Below are positions 25,508 through 37,537 of a DNA stretch of 64,000 bases, piece by piece (positions within the stretch are counted from its first letter, which is position 1; each line of letters opens with the position of its first letter). The notes beneath the pieces were generated by a model, which was not told the origin of the DNA, made no database searches, and worked only from the letters and a program-made list of their open reading frames with translations. The position numbers and the translations under genes were made by a program. Location of the stretch: contig CM077828.1 in assembly GCA_039720395.1 (NCBI GenBank), forward strand, positions 30,066,069-30,130,068, written 5' to 3'. The DNA is from Liquidambar formosana. Its lineage: Eukaryota; Streptophyta; Magnoliopsida; Saxifragales; Altingiaceae.

Positions 25508-28500
25508 TTAGCCAAGTGATGCCCATTCTGGATATGGACATTCATAAGCCCAACCGGGTCCAGAGTAGCGGACACAATGTAGCCATAAACCCTCTTCAAG
25601 CCCCTCATATCTGCATTACAAAATCAAAACTCAGTATAAGATACAGACATGGAATAAAATAGTTATCAAAGCATTTTCAGGAAAGTATATAAATTTTATT
25701 CACAAGGGTCTCCTTTATTCCTTTCGCTTCTCAGCAACTGAAAAAATTTCACTCAAACAAGCACAGGCAATTTATCTTTCAAAAAGATGCCACTGTTACA
25801 ATAAAAATACACTAGAGCAGCTAGTCATTTTCCAAGCACTGAAGAAATATAATGCAACAAGTAAAAACCTTATATTAATGGTAGTACAGAAGGAAATTTT
25901 GGTTCTGGTGAAGGCCAGTGGGATCCCACCCAAGAGAGCTTCAAAATTGACTTCAATAAACAATTGGAACCATTTCACTGGGAAATGGCTACATCCATGC
26001 AGCCAAGACAAAATTTGTCCATACAAGGCTAGGACAGATTAGACTAGGAAAGTTGGACTTAAAGTTCAGTAATCTGTAAGTGACAAATCCCTGTACAATC
26101 AGCCTCGATTATGCATGCATTTCAGGCCCCTGTACTCAAACTCTCTGAGATGAACAGCTTTGAATGAAAGTTTCATTTCAAGGAATGTGAGAACTAGGGG
26201 AGAGCATATCCCCAAAAGTTTCTAACCTAGTTTTCAGAGGTATCATAACATGCTAATTGCATCCACAGGCTTTGTCAAACTATGTAGACTTTGCCTTTTC
26301 CCCTTATTTTTGTTTTGCTTTACCACAGTGATGGCTGATCAATTTTTTACACTTTCCCAAAATAAATGCCTTATAGTATGACCATAGAATGATCCATCAA
26401 AATGGATGGTGTTGCTAGTATTGAGCATAAATGAATCAGAAGCCAACTTCATAAGATGCCCATAAAAGCATGGATAGCCTTTTAACAGACAGTTTAACCA
26501 CAAGCAGAATTAGAAACAGGATCGACACTAAAGAGAGCTTATAATTAAATATTTTAATTATGTTCCAGAAAGTATTGCATTATGGAAAAAATCTCTTACC
26601 CTTTAGGGCCCAAATTTGGACAATTTGTACACATAGGATCTATGCTGAAATCACCACTGGAGTTCTCATCATAGTCGTTAAAACAGTTTTCACGAGAACC
26701 AGACATTAGAAGTTGGCCAGAATTAACAGCAGCTCTATCAGCACTCAATCCTTCAGTAGAACGGTCTTTGACAAATTCTGAGAGATAGAGCATGTCATTG
26801 GCTATTGGATAGCCCGTATATTGCAGATGGACACGTATCTACAACATAGAGAGAGAGCTCAAATCAGTGAAAAGGTCACACATGTATATATGTGATTTCT
26901 TCAATCCAAACAACATAAATGAAAATCTGGATCATTGAATCATCATAAGTATCAGAGTATTACTGATTCATCTGAAAATGAGATGCACGGGAGCTAATGA
27001 AATGGTGATCAAGTCTAAACAATAATAGGAAACATATTATTGCATCAGATCACAACAATTAAATTGCAGAGCTCGGCTACTTAATCATTTATAAACATTG
27101 AAATATAGCCACAAAAGAATGAAAAGAGCAGAGCCACAAAAAATGAAAAGAGCATAAATACAGAGAACTTAAAAGCTGACGTGAAAAAATCAAGAAGGGA
27201 GGGGAAACACAGCTGAGAGGGTCCCCTGTTTATCAAAGCGGAGAAACACCACTTTGAAATTGTGTTGCTATGGACTCATAATATTGCCTCCGCAACCTGT
27301 AAATTTTCTTACCTGATGAGTTCGGCCAGTGATTGGTTCACACAAGACAAGGCTATGAGTACCATTGGTATTAACCCTAGTAAACTTTGTACAAGCAACC
27401 TTCCCCTTCAATGGAGTATTATGACAACTGTTGCCCACCTGCATAACCAAAAGACAGGTCTAGATTTAGTATAGATGCTTCATAGCTTCTTGTATCTTAC
27501 ATTAACTGAAAACACCTTAAAAATACCAATCAACAAAAAATGAATGAACCATAGCAAGAATTTTGTCACAATGGATGTAACAGCAACAAGGAGGAAAAAA
27601 TCACTAGTAAGGATCAGTGAATTGCTGAAAAGACCTACGATCACTAAAAGCTTACCTCATGGTTGAAGGCTGTGATCACCAGTGAGCATCGTGCACAAAA
27701 AAAAATGGTACTGTGTGCCAAGTGTAGTCCATATTTTCAAAACTATTTTTCCTCTTGAGGGGGAAAAGGAAAGGAAAAATTCTACAATGCAGATTTTGGT
27801 TTAATCATTCCCTTGTGGCTGTAAGTGGGAAGAAGAGAACCTGCCTGGAGAGGCAGAGGGATAGAGGGGGGGGGGGGATAATAATTTGCATAGTGCCATA
27901 GCCATCAACCACGCCAGTAGCCCAGTGAAGCATCTTTTTAACAATGTTGCTGATCACTAAATCGTCAGAGTCAGATGGATCAAAGCTTCTTTACTTGACT
28001 CCACAAGCAACTAAGAAACATCATTTTATTCTTCAAAATTCAAATCTAACTACAACCATAAATCAATCCAAGCCTTTTATACTCTTATTATAATTAGTTA
28101 GTACTCCTCACCTGATATAGTGCATGGGAAGATTTATGAACACCATAAAATATCAGCCCACGTTTCCTTAAAAATGAAAAAAAAAACCACATGTGTAGAG
28201 ACAGACCACCCATGCAATAAAAAAATAAACATTTAGAAGGTTCTTAGGATTATGCAGAAATACTCATTAGCATCACAATGACAAAAGAAGACTAAGGATC
28301 CCACTTATAACCCAACGTCCCAACCTAACACCAAAAGAGAACTCTAGGAAAACCAAAATACACTTCCTTTTTTCTTTTTTTTTTTGGTTTGATAGAAAAA
28401 CCAAAATACACTTGAATAAGAGCATGCCTCATATCATGTTGATCCACCCTCCTAATTGAACTGTACCCTATAGCCCAAAAGCAATAGTTAATGGGGAAAA

Positions 28501-31500
28501 ATAAAATAAAATAGTCAGCCTAACAATGTTAAAAGGAGACTAATGATGCCACCTAAACGTCCCAAATTGAAAAAGAAGAGCAAACTTCATAAAAACCAAA
28601 ATACCCTTTTATGAGCATACGTTTCTCACATCAATTGCCAAACCAGCTGACCTGTAATCTACAGCCCTGAAACAGTACTTTACCCACTAATGTAAGAGAT
28701 GCTTTCCAGATCACTAACAGGCTTGCATTTTACATATTAGCTCTTATTTGTTACATTTGCATCTTTACTTGAGAATGTAAATGTAATAAAGAATGTATCA
28801 TGTACCACAGGATCTAATGTTACACCATTAAACAAGCTCCACAACATGGTATATGCTAATTTATTAGTTAGATAAGTACCAACACAACCAGTGTACATTC
28901 TCAGACCATATAGTAATCTACAAAAGAAAAGAAGTTGAATGGAAAGACTTACCTCCACTGTGCTCCTTCCTTCTCGAGCGTTATAATTTACGTTCACATT
29001 AACAACTTGCTGACAAGAAAATTCATAATAAGTGTCAAAGGGGAAAGGAAAAAACGATCTTATTCTTAACACGAACAGAATAACACTGTTAAGAGCTAAA
29101 CCATCACTCAATAAAAATTATATGAATGGATGGCACAGTTACTCAGCTCAGCTAAACATTAAATTTCAGATTAATGTCAGCATAACATGGAAGTTGGCAA
29201 AATCAGTGCATTAAGTTCTATTATTAAGCAGCAGCTTACAACATTTAGCTTGCCATTTTGCTTAGCATTATGTCATTGCTAACCTGGAATATAAATTTCC
29301 AGCATGTCAGGCTTGTAAATGATCATCAGGCTAATGAAGATACAAAGACAAAAAATTTAAAATGTGGGATCTGAATAATTGATTTCTTTAAGCTATACAA
29401 GGTAGTACGACACATTGTAGGGATTTCCTATTAAAATTTAATAAAAGATATGAAAATTTTATAATATATCAGCAGAATGCCCTGACTACTACTCAAACAT
29501 ATTCCAATCCTTATTGTTAATGGTGAAAACTCTTGAAAAAATCAGTGTCAGGCTGTCAGCCTATTTTTAACATACTAACAAGGAAAATTTCATCACCTAC
29601 ATGATCCACTTCATAATTCAGAGCCAAACAATCACACATTGGTAGGAGATTTGAAGTAGAGGATCTTGTGTGAAAGTTCTCCAACCTATTAAATACCAAA
29701 GCGGAACTATTCTACTTGGGACATTTTTCTTTCCAAATTTTAAGAGTAGGATAATTGATCATGTATACATGTTGTAGGGGACATCACCTTGAAAATTATC
29801 AAACTTGAATACATATTACATGAATCTCCAAAACTTAAAACCAGAAAATACCTCATCCTCTGGAAATATTCCAATGACCTTTGCAATATACTGTTTCTGC
29901 ACCATCCCAGCTTCAATCTGCAACAACCAAATCCCATTTTAACAATAACAAATACATTCCCTTTCTACTATATGAATTGTATTGGTAGCAAAAAAAAAAA
30001 AAAAGAGGAAACTACAAAAAAGAACAATTGACCAGTATACCAAAAACTCAATCTTAAGGAATATATACCATGTTATATAAAGAATCTGTTAAAAAAACAC
30101 AACTTTTAAATCTTCATGAACAGTTATGGTGACAAGATAAAGAATTCTTGTGTTAAACAGAAACGGTATATATCCTCAATTCACGTTTGGTTATACTTAC
30201 TGCCAACCATGTGCAACACATAAGCATGTCATGAAACACCTTCGAATTTTCTGCCCACTTCAAAATAAAGCCACTATGGTAGCAGTAAGGCTTACCTGTT
30301 GCCTAAAAAGGTCAGCTTTAGAAGCACTTCTGGCCAAAATAAGGAGTCCTGAGACTAGACGGTCTAGTCGATGTACCGCTGACATAATTGTGTCAAGGAA
30401 AAGAAAGGAACCTTGAATTGCAACACTGAAGCAGAAAAATAAAACATAATTAATTGAACAAGACCCAAATTTATATTCTTATTCAAGAACGAGAAAGCCC
30501 TTCTATAATTTAGTTTATGTACAGTTCCTTCTAACAATAATTGTTTGGATACGAAATAGAGGTGCCAAGCCATGCTCCGCCTGAAGGATGCCAACAACAG
30601 TGTTTTTACGATATTGACCACATGGATGAACCTACATAACAGTAGAAACACACAAATTTAACACCATGTCAAAGTCAACGAGATGTCTAATCAGGTTGTG
30701 GAAGTAGAAAGAAGCCCTCCTCTGTTCCTAGGTCATGGATATGGCGCACACACACAAGATTATCAGGACTTTACTCTGAAGCAACTGAAGTATTCAAATA
30801 ATAAGAAAGTTTGATGATTCTTATAATCACATTATAGAACCTCCTAACACATCAATCCTAGAAATAATTCACAAGCACAAAATAGTTGGTGGTTGGCTTC
30901 TTCCAACAGTACTGGTCCTCAATGATTTTCAATGACACGCACCAAATGGCAGCCAATGCACAAGCCTAAAGATGATAAGAAAAAAATGCTAGCAACATTT
31001 TCACAAGGTAAATGAGGAATGCCAGAGTCACAATATGCCTTTCATGACCAGAAATAGTGTTCTGAATTGCTTAATTTTTGGATAACATTTTGCTATGTGA
31101 ATCTCGTGTGAATTGTAAGTGTGTGTGTGGATTGTTGTTGGGCGGGGGGGGAGGATGCGCAGAGAGAGAGAGAGAGAAAGAGAAGTATGCTAACATAGAG
31201 AGGGGGTAAAGGAGTTAAACATCCACCAACTAGTGTCGACTTACCGGAACAGATGCTGGCTTACAAACCGTCAGCACATCCAGTTCTTTTTGCAGAATTG
31301 AGACATCCAACGCCATCACTGGTGGTTCGTGCCTACAGCCTTTTGTGATATCAATTACTAACTTAATAACTTCATGGTAGTAGTTCCAAAGTTTTTTTTT
31401 TTTTTTTTTTTTTTTTTGGGGGGGGGGGGGGTGGGTTTGGATATATAATGAAAATTGAAAGCAAATCAAACACTCATAATTCAAAGAGTTTATAAATGAA

Positions 31501-32505
31501 TGTAACTCTAGAACCAATAACAAAATGTTCCTGCAGGTATTTAACACACTCAATACGAGGGCAGCATGGAGAGCGACAAACCTGTGTACGAAATGACTAA
31601 TCTTTTGTGAAGACTGAACTATGTATGAAACGGGAACTATCTGTCCATCAACTTGTATCCGCCCACATTTAACAGAAGAAACCTACAATGCTCAACCCGT
31701 GATTCACAAACTCAGACTCCACTAACATAACATTGAATCAAGCGAGCAAAGAACTCGGAAAATTAAGCCCATACATATTAGACTTACGTAGTAATCGTAA
31801 GGTCTGCCCTTAAACTCTTCGGCGAACAGATCAACAATGGTTTTGCCTGCCCAACGATTCTTAACCTGCGCACATACGAAAAACACATACAAATCTTATA
31901 ATTAAAACCTGTTTGGCAATCCAAATGGAAATCAACTGATTATAATGTATTTCACATAGCATTGGATGTAAAAATTCATCATCCTGAATGGGCCCGTTTA
32001 AAAATGTAGGGAGTCATCACCATAGCTGATTTTGAACTTCCCACTCTCATTCGTGATGATGGCTATCATTTTCTGGAATTTTCCCATTCAAGATGATAAA
32101 TTTGTTCAACAAAATCATATACAGAACAAAATGAAATAATTCAATCTACATGAAACGCCCAAACGGGCCCTCGGGGTGTGTTTAATTAGGGTTTTGAATG
32201 GGAAGATTGGGGGTATCTGCATGCAATTCGAAGGAGAGAGAGAGAGGTGGAGTAGTGAGAGAGCTCACATGAGAGATGAACTCGAAGTAGTAAGGTCTAA
32301 CATGGCGCCTCCCTGCAGAATTTCACCGCCAACTATTGAGTTTCGCAAATGAAGCTGATATATAAAGATGGTGATGATGAAAGTGTTTTTTGAAAATAAA
32401 TAAATAAATAAAGATACCGTTTACGAAGATGAAATCGTGGCGCTCTGGTGGGTTTGCTGGCGTTTGCCATACGATCTCCATGTTTTCCTCCCTCTTTCTC
32501 TTCAT
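25508..32505 (-). CDS. RNA pseudouridine synthase, RluA family (RNA pseudouridine synthase 7-like), 383 aa
   Basis: Isomerises uridine to pseudouridine in RNA. Twelve exons on the minus strand: 32505-32418, 32312-32269, 31865-31788, 31682-31582, 31332-31245, 30631-30553, 30378-30296, 29917-29852, 29009-28953, 27438-27313, 26838-26600 and 25610-25508. All have GT..AG introns, giving 384 codons in frame. The N-terminus MEIVWQTPANPPERHDFIF is followed by an S4-like RNA-binding segment (GRIQVDGQIVP), the catalytic motif VHRLDRLVSGLL with the nucleophile Asp, GMVQKQYIAKVIG, and TKFTRVNTNGTHSLV..EPITGRTHQIRVHLQ. The C-terminal tail SIDPMCTNCP ... LWLHCVRYSGPGWAYECPYPEWAS is characteristic of plant RNA pseudouridine synthase 7. 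The start at 32,505 gives MKRKREEN; the Met nine codons in is an alternative. Which RNA it modifies is not shown by the sequence. Confidence 0.95.
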
Positions 32506-33777
32506 CTCCTTCCTCCTAACTGCTGTGTGTGTGGCTTATATCTGTCCGGGATATGAGAGAAAGCGCTGTTACTAACAGCTTTTTCAGTATAAATGAAAGC
32601 GCTGCTAATAAAAGTGCATTCAGTATAAAGATAGCACTGTTTTTTTAATTAATAAATAAAGCAAGCGGTGTTACTAATAGCTCTACAAAAGCGCTGTTAC
32701 CAATGGCTTTTTCAATATGAATGAAAGCGCTGTTATCAATAGCGCTTTCAGAAGTTGGTTTTTTTCATTTTTTTCATTTTTTTAAATACGGTTTTTTGTT
32801 GACCGTATTTCGCTGCATATACGTCCACGCTATCCAACGCCCTCTGCGTCAAATGGTCGAGCAGCTGTATTCTGTGTAGAAGTCTCTCTTGTTCTAACTT
32901 ATGAGGTACTTTCAAGAAAAAGCCAATCATCTTTCTATCTTGTGTGATTGTTTGGTACATGTGTCATCATTTGGGGGACTAGATTTTGTTTGTGTGATGT
33001 ATCCATTTTTATCTACAAATGTGACAAGTTTGTTTAGTCGGAGTAAGAGAAATCATTAGATCACACACTAGAAAAGCATATAGGCTTATATCAAAAATGT
33101 TAAATTGTTCCATTTTTCTGTGAAAATCTCTTACTCGAATGATATCATGATAGCAATTGTAACGTCAATTCAAAATGAATAGTTACTATTTCAATGAAAT
33201 TTTTAATTGGTTAGTCCTAACAATCACATCATTTGAGGCGATAAAATAAAAAACAATCTAGCATTTTCCAAGCTTAATTATTGTTTTTTTAATTACATTT
33301 CTTAAAATATTTTGGAAGCTTAAAATGATAAATCCAAATGCAGAAGATCATACTAAATCAACAACTTAAAAAAATAAGAACATTCCTTATCCTCTACATC
33401 ACAGTTTGCGAAATTCAATATTTGGCGACCTCTCAAATCCTCAGTGACCCAGCACCAATGATGCTTCATCAATTGCTCCCTCTCTCTCTCTCTCTATATG
33501 TATATCAATGTCGGATCAAAACTCAGTAATTGTCCTCCATCAAATGGATCTCAAAAGGTAGTAACCCAAAAAAAAAAAAAAAGTTTGGATCGAAAAGCTT
33601 AAGACAATTCCGTGCTTTACAGTGGATTTCCCATCAGCCCAGCAGCCAAAATTACGAAGCAAACTAACAAAAAATATAAAGCAAAAGCAGAAGCGTCAAC
33701 TATTTTAAGTCCTGCTTCGAGTGCTTTATATGTTTGCATCGCTGTCATTATGAGGAAAATCTCTATAGGACCATTTA
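32506..33777. other. Promoter side of the pseudouridine synthase and 3' flank of TPD1-like gene T1
   Basis: Carries the palindromic repeat array at 32,559-32,751, then AT-rich sequence with no gene. From about 33,595 onward it is the left end of the T1 duplicated block, homologous to 39,058 onward. Confidence 0.6.
32559..32751. repeat. Array of palindromic AAAGCGCTGTTA-type units
   Basis: Five or six degenerate units of the form AAAGCGCTGTTAcTAAtAGCGCTTT, separated by TTCAGTATAAAT-like spacers, at about 32,559, 32,595, 32,628, 32,662, 32,688 and 32,724. Each is a near-palindrome. The array ends 54 bp before the pseudouridine synthase start codon, so it lies in its promoter or 5' UTR. It may be the subterminal repeat region of a DNA transposon or a regulatory cluster. 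Confidence 0.7.
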
Positions 33778-35243
33778 TCAGCAGACAACGGTGGAGACAG
33801 AGAGTCTGTAAGGGAAGGTGTTGGCGTACTGAAAAGAGATAGACCCGCCATTCCTGAGGGGCTTGCCGTCATTGACAAGGCAGTCATCGTAGCCAAGGCG
33901 CTTGAAGATGCGGGGATTGATGAGGCGAGCTGAGCTGAACCAGCCGCAGCTTAGGTGAATGCCGAAGATGTCACAGCCGGTGACGCAAGCATTCATTATC
34001 TCAACGGTGTATGTGGGGATACCGCTTGGGAGAGGCGATGTTGCGCCTTGAGATATGACAACGTCGGAGCTGGAACACTTCTCTCCCCACATTCGGTTTG
34101 GTTCCTCCACCCCTGGCACTGTTTGCCCAAAGCCGCAAACAAACAAAAATGGTGTCATGCTAATTTTAAAGGTACTATTTGTCGCAGCGAACTTCTACGC
34201 CCGTGCGGCCCACTAATGGGAGCGGTGTGTATAGACAAATTACACTTTTTGGAACTGATAATGCGGTAAAGGCATTATAAGGAAATAATTAAATAAAGAC
34301 CTGGGGATAAATCAGCTAAAACGGCTAGGATAAGGGTCACGCAGTTTTTTTTTTTTTTTTTTTTTGGTCTTTTCCATTTTTTTTAATTTGAGTCTTTATT
34401 TCCCATATTTTGTTAAGATTGAATCCTATATCCATTTGAGTTTTTCTTTCACAAATGCTGACAATTTGCAGAGGCAGCCCCAGCAAGGCCTAACATGCGC
34501 AATTGGGATTTCCGATGGACAGAGATAGTGAAGGGTAGGGCTAACATCCAGTCAATTAATGACCCAAATGCAGCTGACATCAAAGGACGGATCCATGCAG
34601 GTGACCAGGGCGAGGCTAGGTACTGGTGGGGAGGAAGCAAAAGCATCCACTCTCTGCGTGATGCATTCATTTGCAAATAAATGGACGATAAAAAGTGAGC
34701 TATGATGAGGACCCGACCAAAAAGTGGGAAAGAAGGTAAGGCCACAAGCTGTACACCGGAGATTCTTCTGGTCTCCCATCTTAACCAATAGGGGACCCAA
34801 ACAAAGAATTAATTACTACACAGAGAGACAGACACAGAGAGAGAGAGAGAGAGAGAGAGATTTGGAACGAACCGCGGTGAAGAAGCTTGCGGTGAGGAGA
34901 GGAGAAAGCATTGCTTGCCTCAGACATCGCTGGCCAAAACCCCATGGAACCAGAGTCATAATCAACACCTGAAAGGAAAATGTCATATGCAGTTTGTTTT
35001 ATACATTGGATAAAAGAAGACGGAACAGGAAGAAACCTAGAGAGAAAAATGAAGAGGAAATCAGTATCGAGCCTCTCATGTTGCAGAAAAAGAGGCCACA
35101 GTCCACAGATCAACAAAAGCAAGGGTGGAGAGAATCTGTGAAGAAGTAGCTAGACCTGTATAAAACGCGAGCAACAGAAGTACGCCCACCGTAAATGCGG
35201 CCGAAACCACAGTGCATCGCCGCCTTGACAGACCTCTCATCAT
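33778..35243 (-). CDS. TPD1/TDL1-type secreted cysteine-rich protein, T1 (174 aa)
   Basis: Relative of TAPETUM DETERMINANT1, a secreted ligand of the EMS1/MSP1 leucine-rich-repeat receptor kinases that specifies anther tapetum. Three exons: 35243-35156, 34968-34873 and 34118-33778, 175 codons with stop. Exon 1 gives MMRGLSRRRCTV then a hydrophobic signal or anchor ([17 protein letters not shown]). Exon 2 gives SMGFWPAMSE and HRKLLHR. Exon 3 is the conserved domain: [66 protein letters not shown] and a terminal VVC. The six domain cysteines (EKC, NAC, TGC, LSC, DDC, VVC) and the dibasic FKR are present. Length is close to Arabidopsis TPD1 (176 aa). The 5.46-kb-spaced tandem copy is T2. Codon structure is intact, so it is probably functional. 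Confidence 0.92.
34838..34860. repeat. (GA)n microsatellite in an intron of T1
   Basis: A GA dinucleotide tract in intron 2 of T1. A related GA/GATA tract occurs at the same place in T2 (about 40,157-40,180). Confidence 0.85.
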
Positions 35244-36264
35244 CCAACAGAGTCCCTAGTTTTCGGCGGAAAGGAAGTCGAAAAGCCGAAACTCGCTTGG
35301 ACAGACACTTGCACAACCCGAGTCAACACTGAGATGAGGATAAACTCGACGCCGCGAAAAGTAAATCTGCAACTCGGAACTCTGAACTCAGCCCTCGAGG
35401 TTTCGCAGCTCTAAACCACCATGGATTCAACGCATAGAGAGTTTACTGCAGATTAAAGACGGGAGTTAATATAAAATAAAATAAAATAAAAAACCCAGTC
35501 AAATACCACCGTCGATTAAAAGAACCGGTTCGCATTTGACTCAATGCATTTCAACCACTCGACTCACGAGCTAGTCTTAACCTAAAATAGTGAAATCGAT
35601 GGCGATCTGAACCGAACCTGAACAACTTGTAACGAAGCAAAGAAAAGGAAACACAAAAAAGTAGAAAAACACGGTTTAAACTCCCCAATCAAACCAATCA
35701 GAAGGGGAAAAAATTGGGATTCTTTCTTACTTTCTCGGTTCGGGGTTGAATGCGAAATTTTCCTGAATCCGAAGCTTCATGGCAAAAGAAGAAATTCTCG
35801 AGAAGAGGGGGAAAAATGCTTGTGATTAAAAATGGTAACTAAAACATTTTCAGGGAAAACAAACAGGGGGTTTCAAAGAAGCGTAGAAAATGGAAATGTT
35901 TGCAGCGGAATTTACTGCACGAGAACAGTCGACCATACAGAGAGAGAGAGAGAGTATATACAGTATAGAGGCATAGACGAACATGGCGGAGAGGATCGCT
36001 AAACACAGAAATGACAAAACCTTAGAATCAGAAAAGTCGATGATGGATTAATGCACACACAGTCACATAGTACAAACAGGAGGGAGATGCGTGGCACCTT
36101 TGAACGCAGGAGAGAGATAGCAATCAGCTCGGAGACGCGTGCATTCTAGAGAGAGAGAAATGGGAGAGAAAATATGGGTAATGATATATACATACATATA
36201 TATAGTGAAGCCGTGACAGAAGTGAATGGGGTTCTGAAGTTGTAGATTAACCCTGGTTAAATTG

Positions 36265-36270
36265 CACGTG
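36265..36270. promoter_or_regulatory. Conserved G-box upstream of T1
   Basis: CACGTG within TGCACGTGGCA-like context, about 1.0 kb upstream of the T1 start. The same word with its flanks (gCACGTGGCAnGTTAACT) is kept upstream of T2 at 41,873. It is a possible bZIP/bHLH site; function is inferred only from conservation between duplicates. Confidence 0.4.
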
Positions 36271-36983
36271 GCATGTTAACTGTAGTTTGATGGGGAGAGA
36301 GAGAGGATGATTACTTCACTCGCATCCAGGAAATGTTTATTCAGGTACGTGTGGGACCACCACCTCGTGTGGAATATATGAAAAGGGAGAGGTTCATTAC
36401 ACGCTCCTAGAGGGTGAGCTTGATGATTTAACATCACACTCTCCTCGAAGCGTGTGAGATAAAATATGTCCTTAAACGATTGTTAGGCTTTTTTATTTTT
36501 TGCTTTTGGATTGTTAGGCTTTAGAGTGTTTTATGTCAATTACTCAATTCTTTCTTTTTGTATGCTTGCTGAGTTAACCCTTGCAAAAAGAAACTCTCCC
36601 ACGTGGCACAACCTAAGATTTTATTGAGTATTTGAGGTCCAATCACTCCTTCAAAAGAGCCTTCCATAGGCGTTGTATGGATTAACGGTAGGTTTTCACA
36701 TGTTTTGACGTATGGCATAAATATAGCCATTCTTTCTCTAATAAAAAAGAATATAAAAGTAATAATAATTTTTTTTAAGAAAAAAATCATTAAAAATAAA
36801 TCTCATTTATTCTTTTTAATTTCATTCACATCCCTTGGAATATTTGTATAAAATGATTATTCTCATTCTATTTTCACTCTTATTCTATTATCTCTATTTC
36901 ATTCTCCAAACCAAACACAACCTGAAGACCATTACAACAAAAGTAGTATTGCAATTCTGACAAAAACAAGGTTTTAAAAAATC

Positions 36984-37537
36984 AGGTAAATTGTACTTAA
37001 GGATCCAAAGTTTGGGTCAAATTTCACTTTAGGATCTAAAGTTTAAATCGCGTCATTTCAGTATCCGAATTATTAGTTGAATTACAATTTGGGATTTGCC
37101 ATAAGAATTTTCAATATTATCCATATTTTGTTTTTTTATGGGTTTGAAAACCTTATTTTACCCCTATCAGCATTTAATAAATTTTTATATTTTAACCATA
37201 TCTAAATTACTCTATCTTCAGATTTGTGTTTTGTAAATGGAAAATATAAAAATTTATTAGATGTTGATAGAAGTAACATAGAATGATATAATGAACAAAA
37301 AGATAAAACTAATCTAGATCTGGTTAAAATATAAAAATTTATTAAATATTAATATAAGTAAAATAAGGTTTTTAAATCCATAAAAAGTGACAAATTAAAG
37401 ATAATATAAAAAATTTTAACAGCAAATTTTAAATTTCAAATCAATTAATAACCCAAGTACTGAATTAATGTAATTTAAATTTTAAATATTAAAATGAAAT
37501 TCGAACTAAACTTTTGACGCTAAATTGCAATTTACCT
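36984..37537. mobile_element. MULE-type nonautonomous element, 554 bp
   Basis: The left end AGGTAAATTGTACTTAAGG pairs with the right end, which reversed reads AGGTAAATTGCAATTTAGC. The 9-bp flanks TAAAAAATC (36,975-36,983) and TAAAAAATA (37,538-37,546) agree at 8 of 9 positions. The interior is AT-rich and noncoding, with further sub-inverted repeats (AAAATTTATTA...). Confidence 0.65.

Larger units (their letters stand above)
33595..36410. repeat. Tandem duplicated block D1, left copy (contains T1)
   Basis: Alignable by eye with 39,058-41,990, including the 3' flank, all three exons and about 1 kb of upstream sequence. The distance between the stop codons is 5,465 bp. The same order and strand mean a direct tandem duplication. 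Confidence 0.85.
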
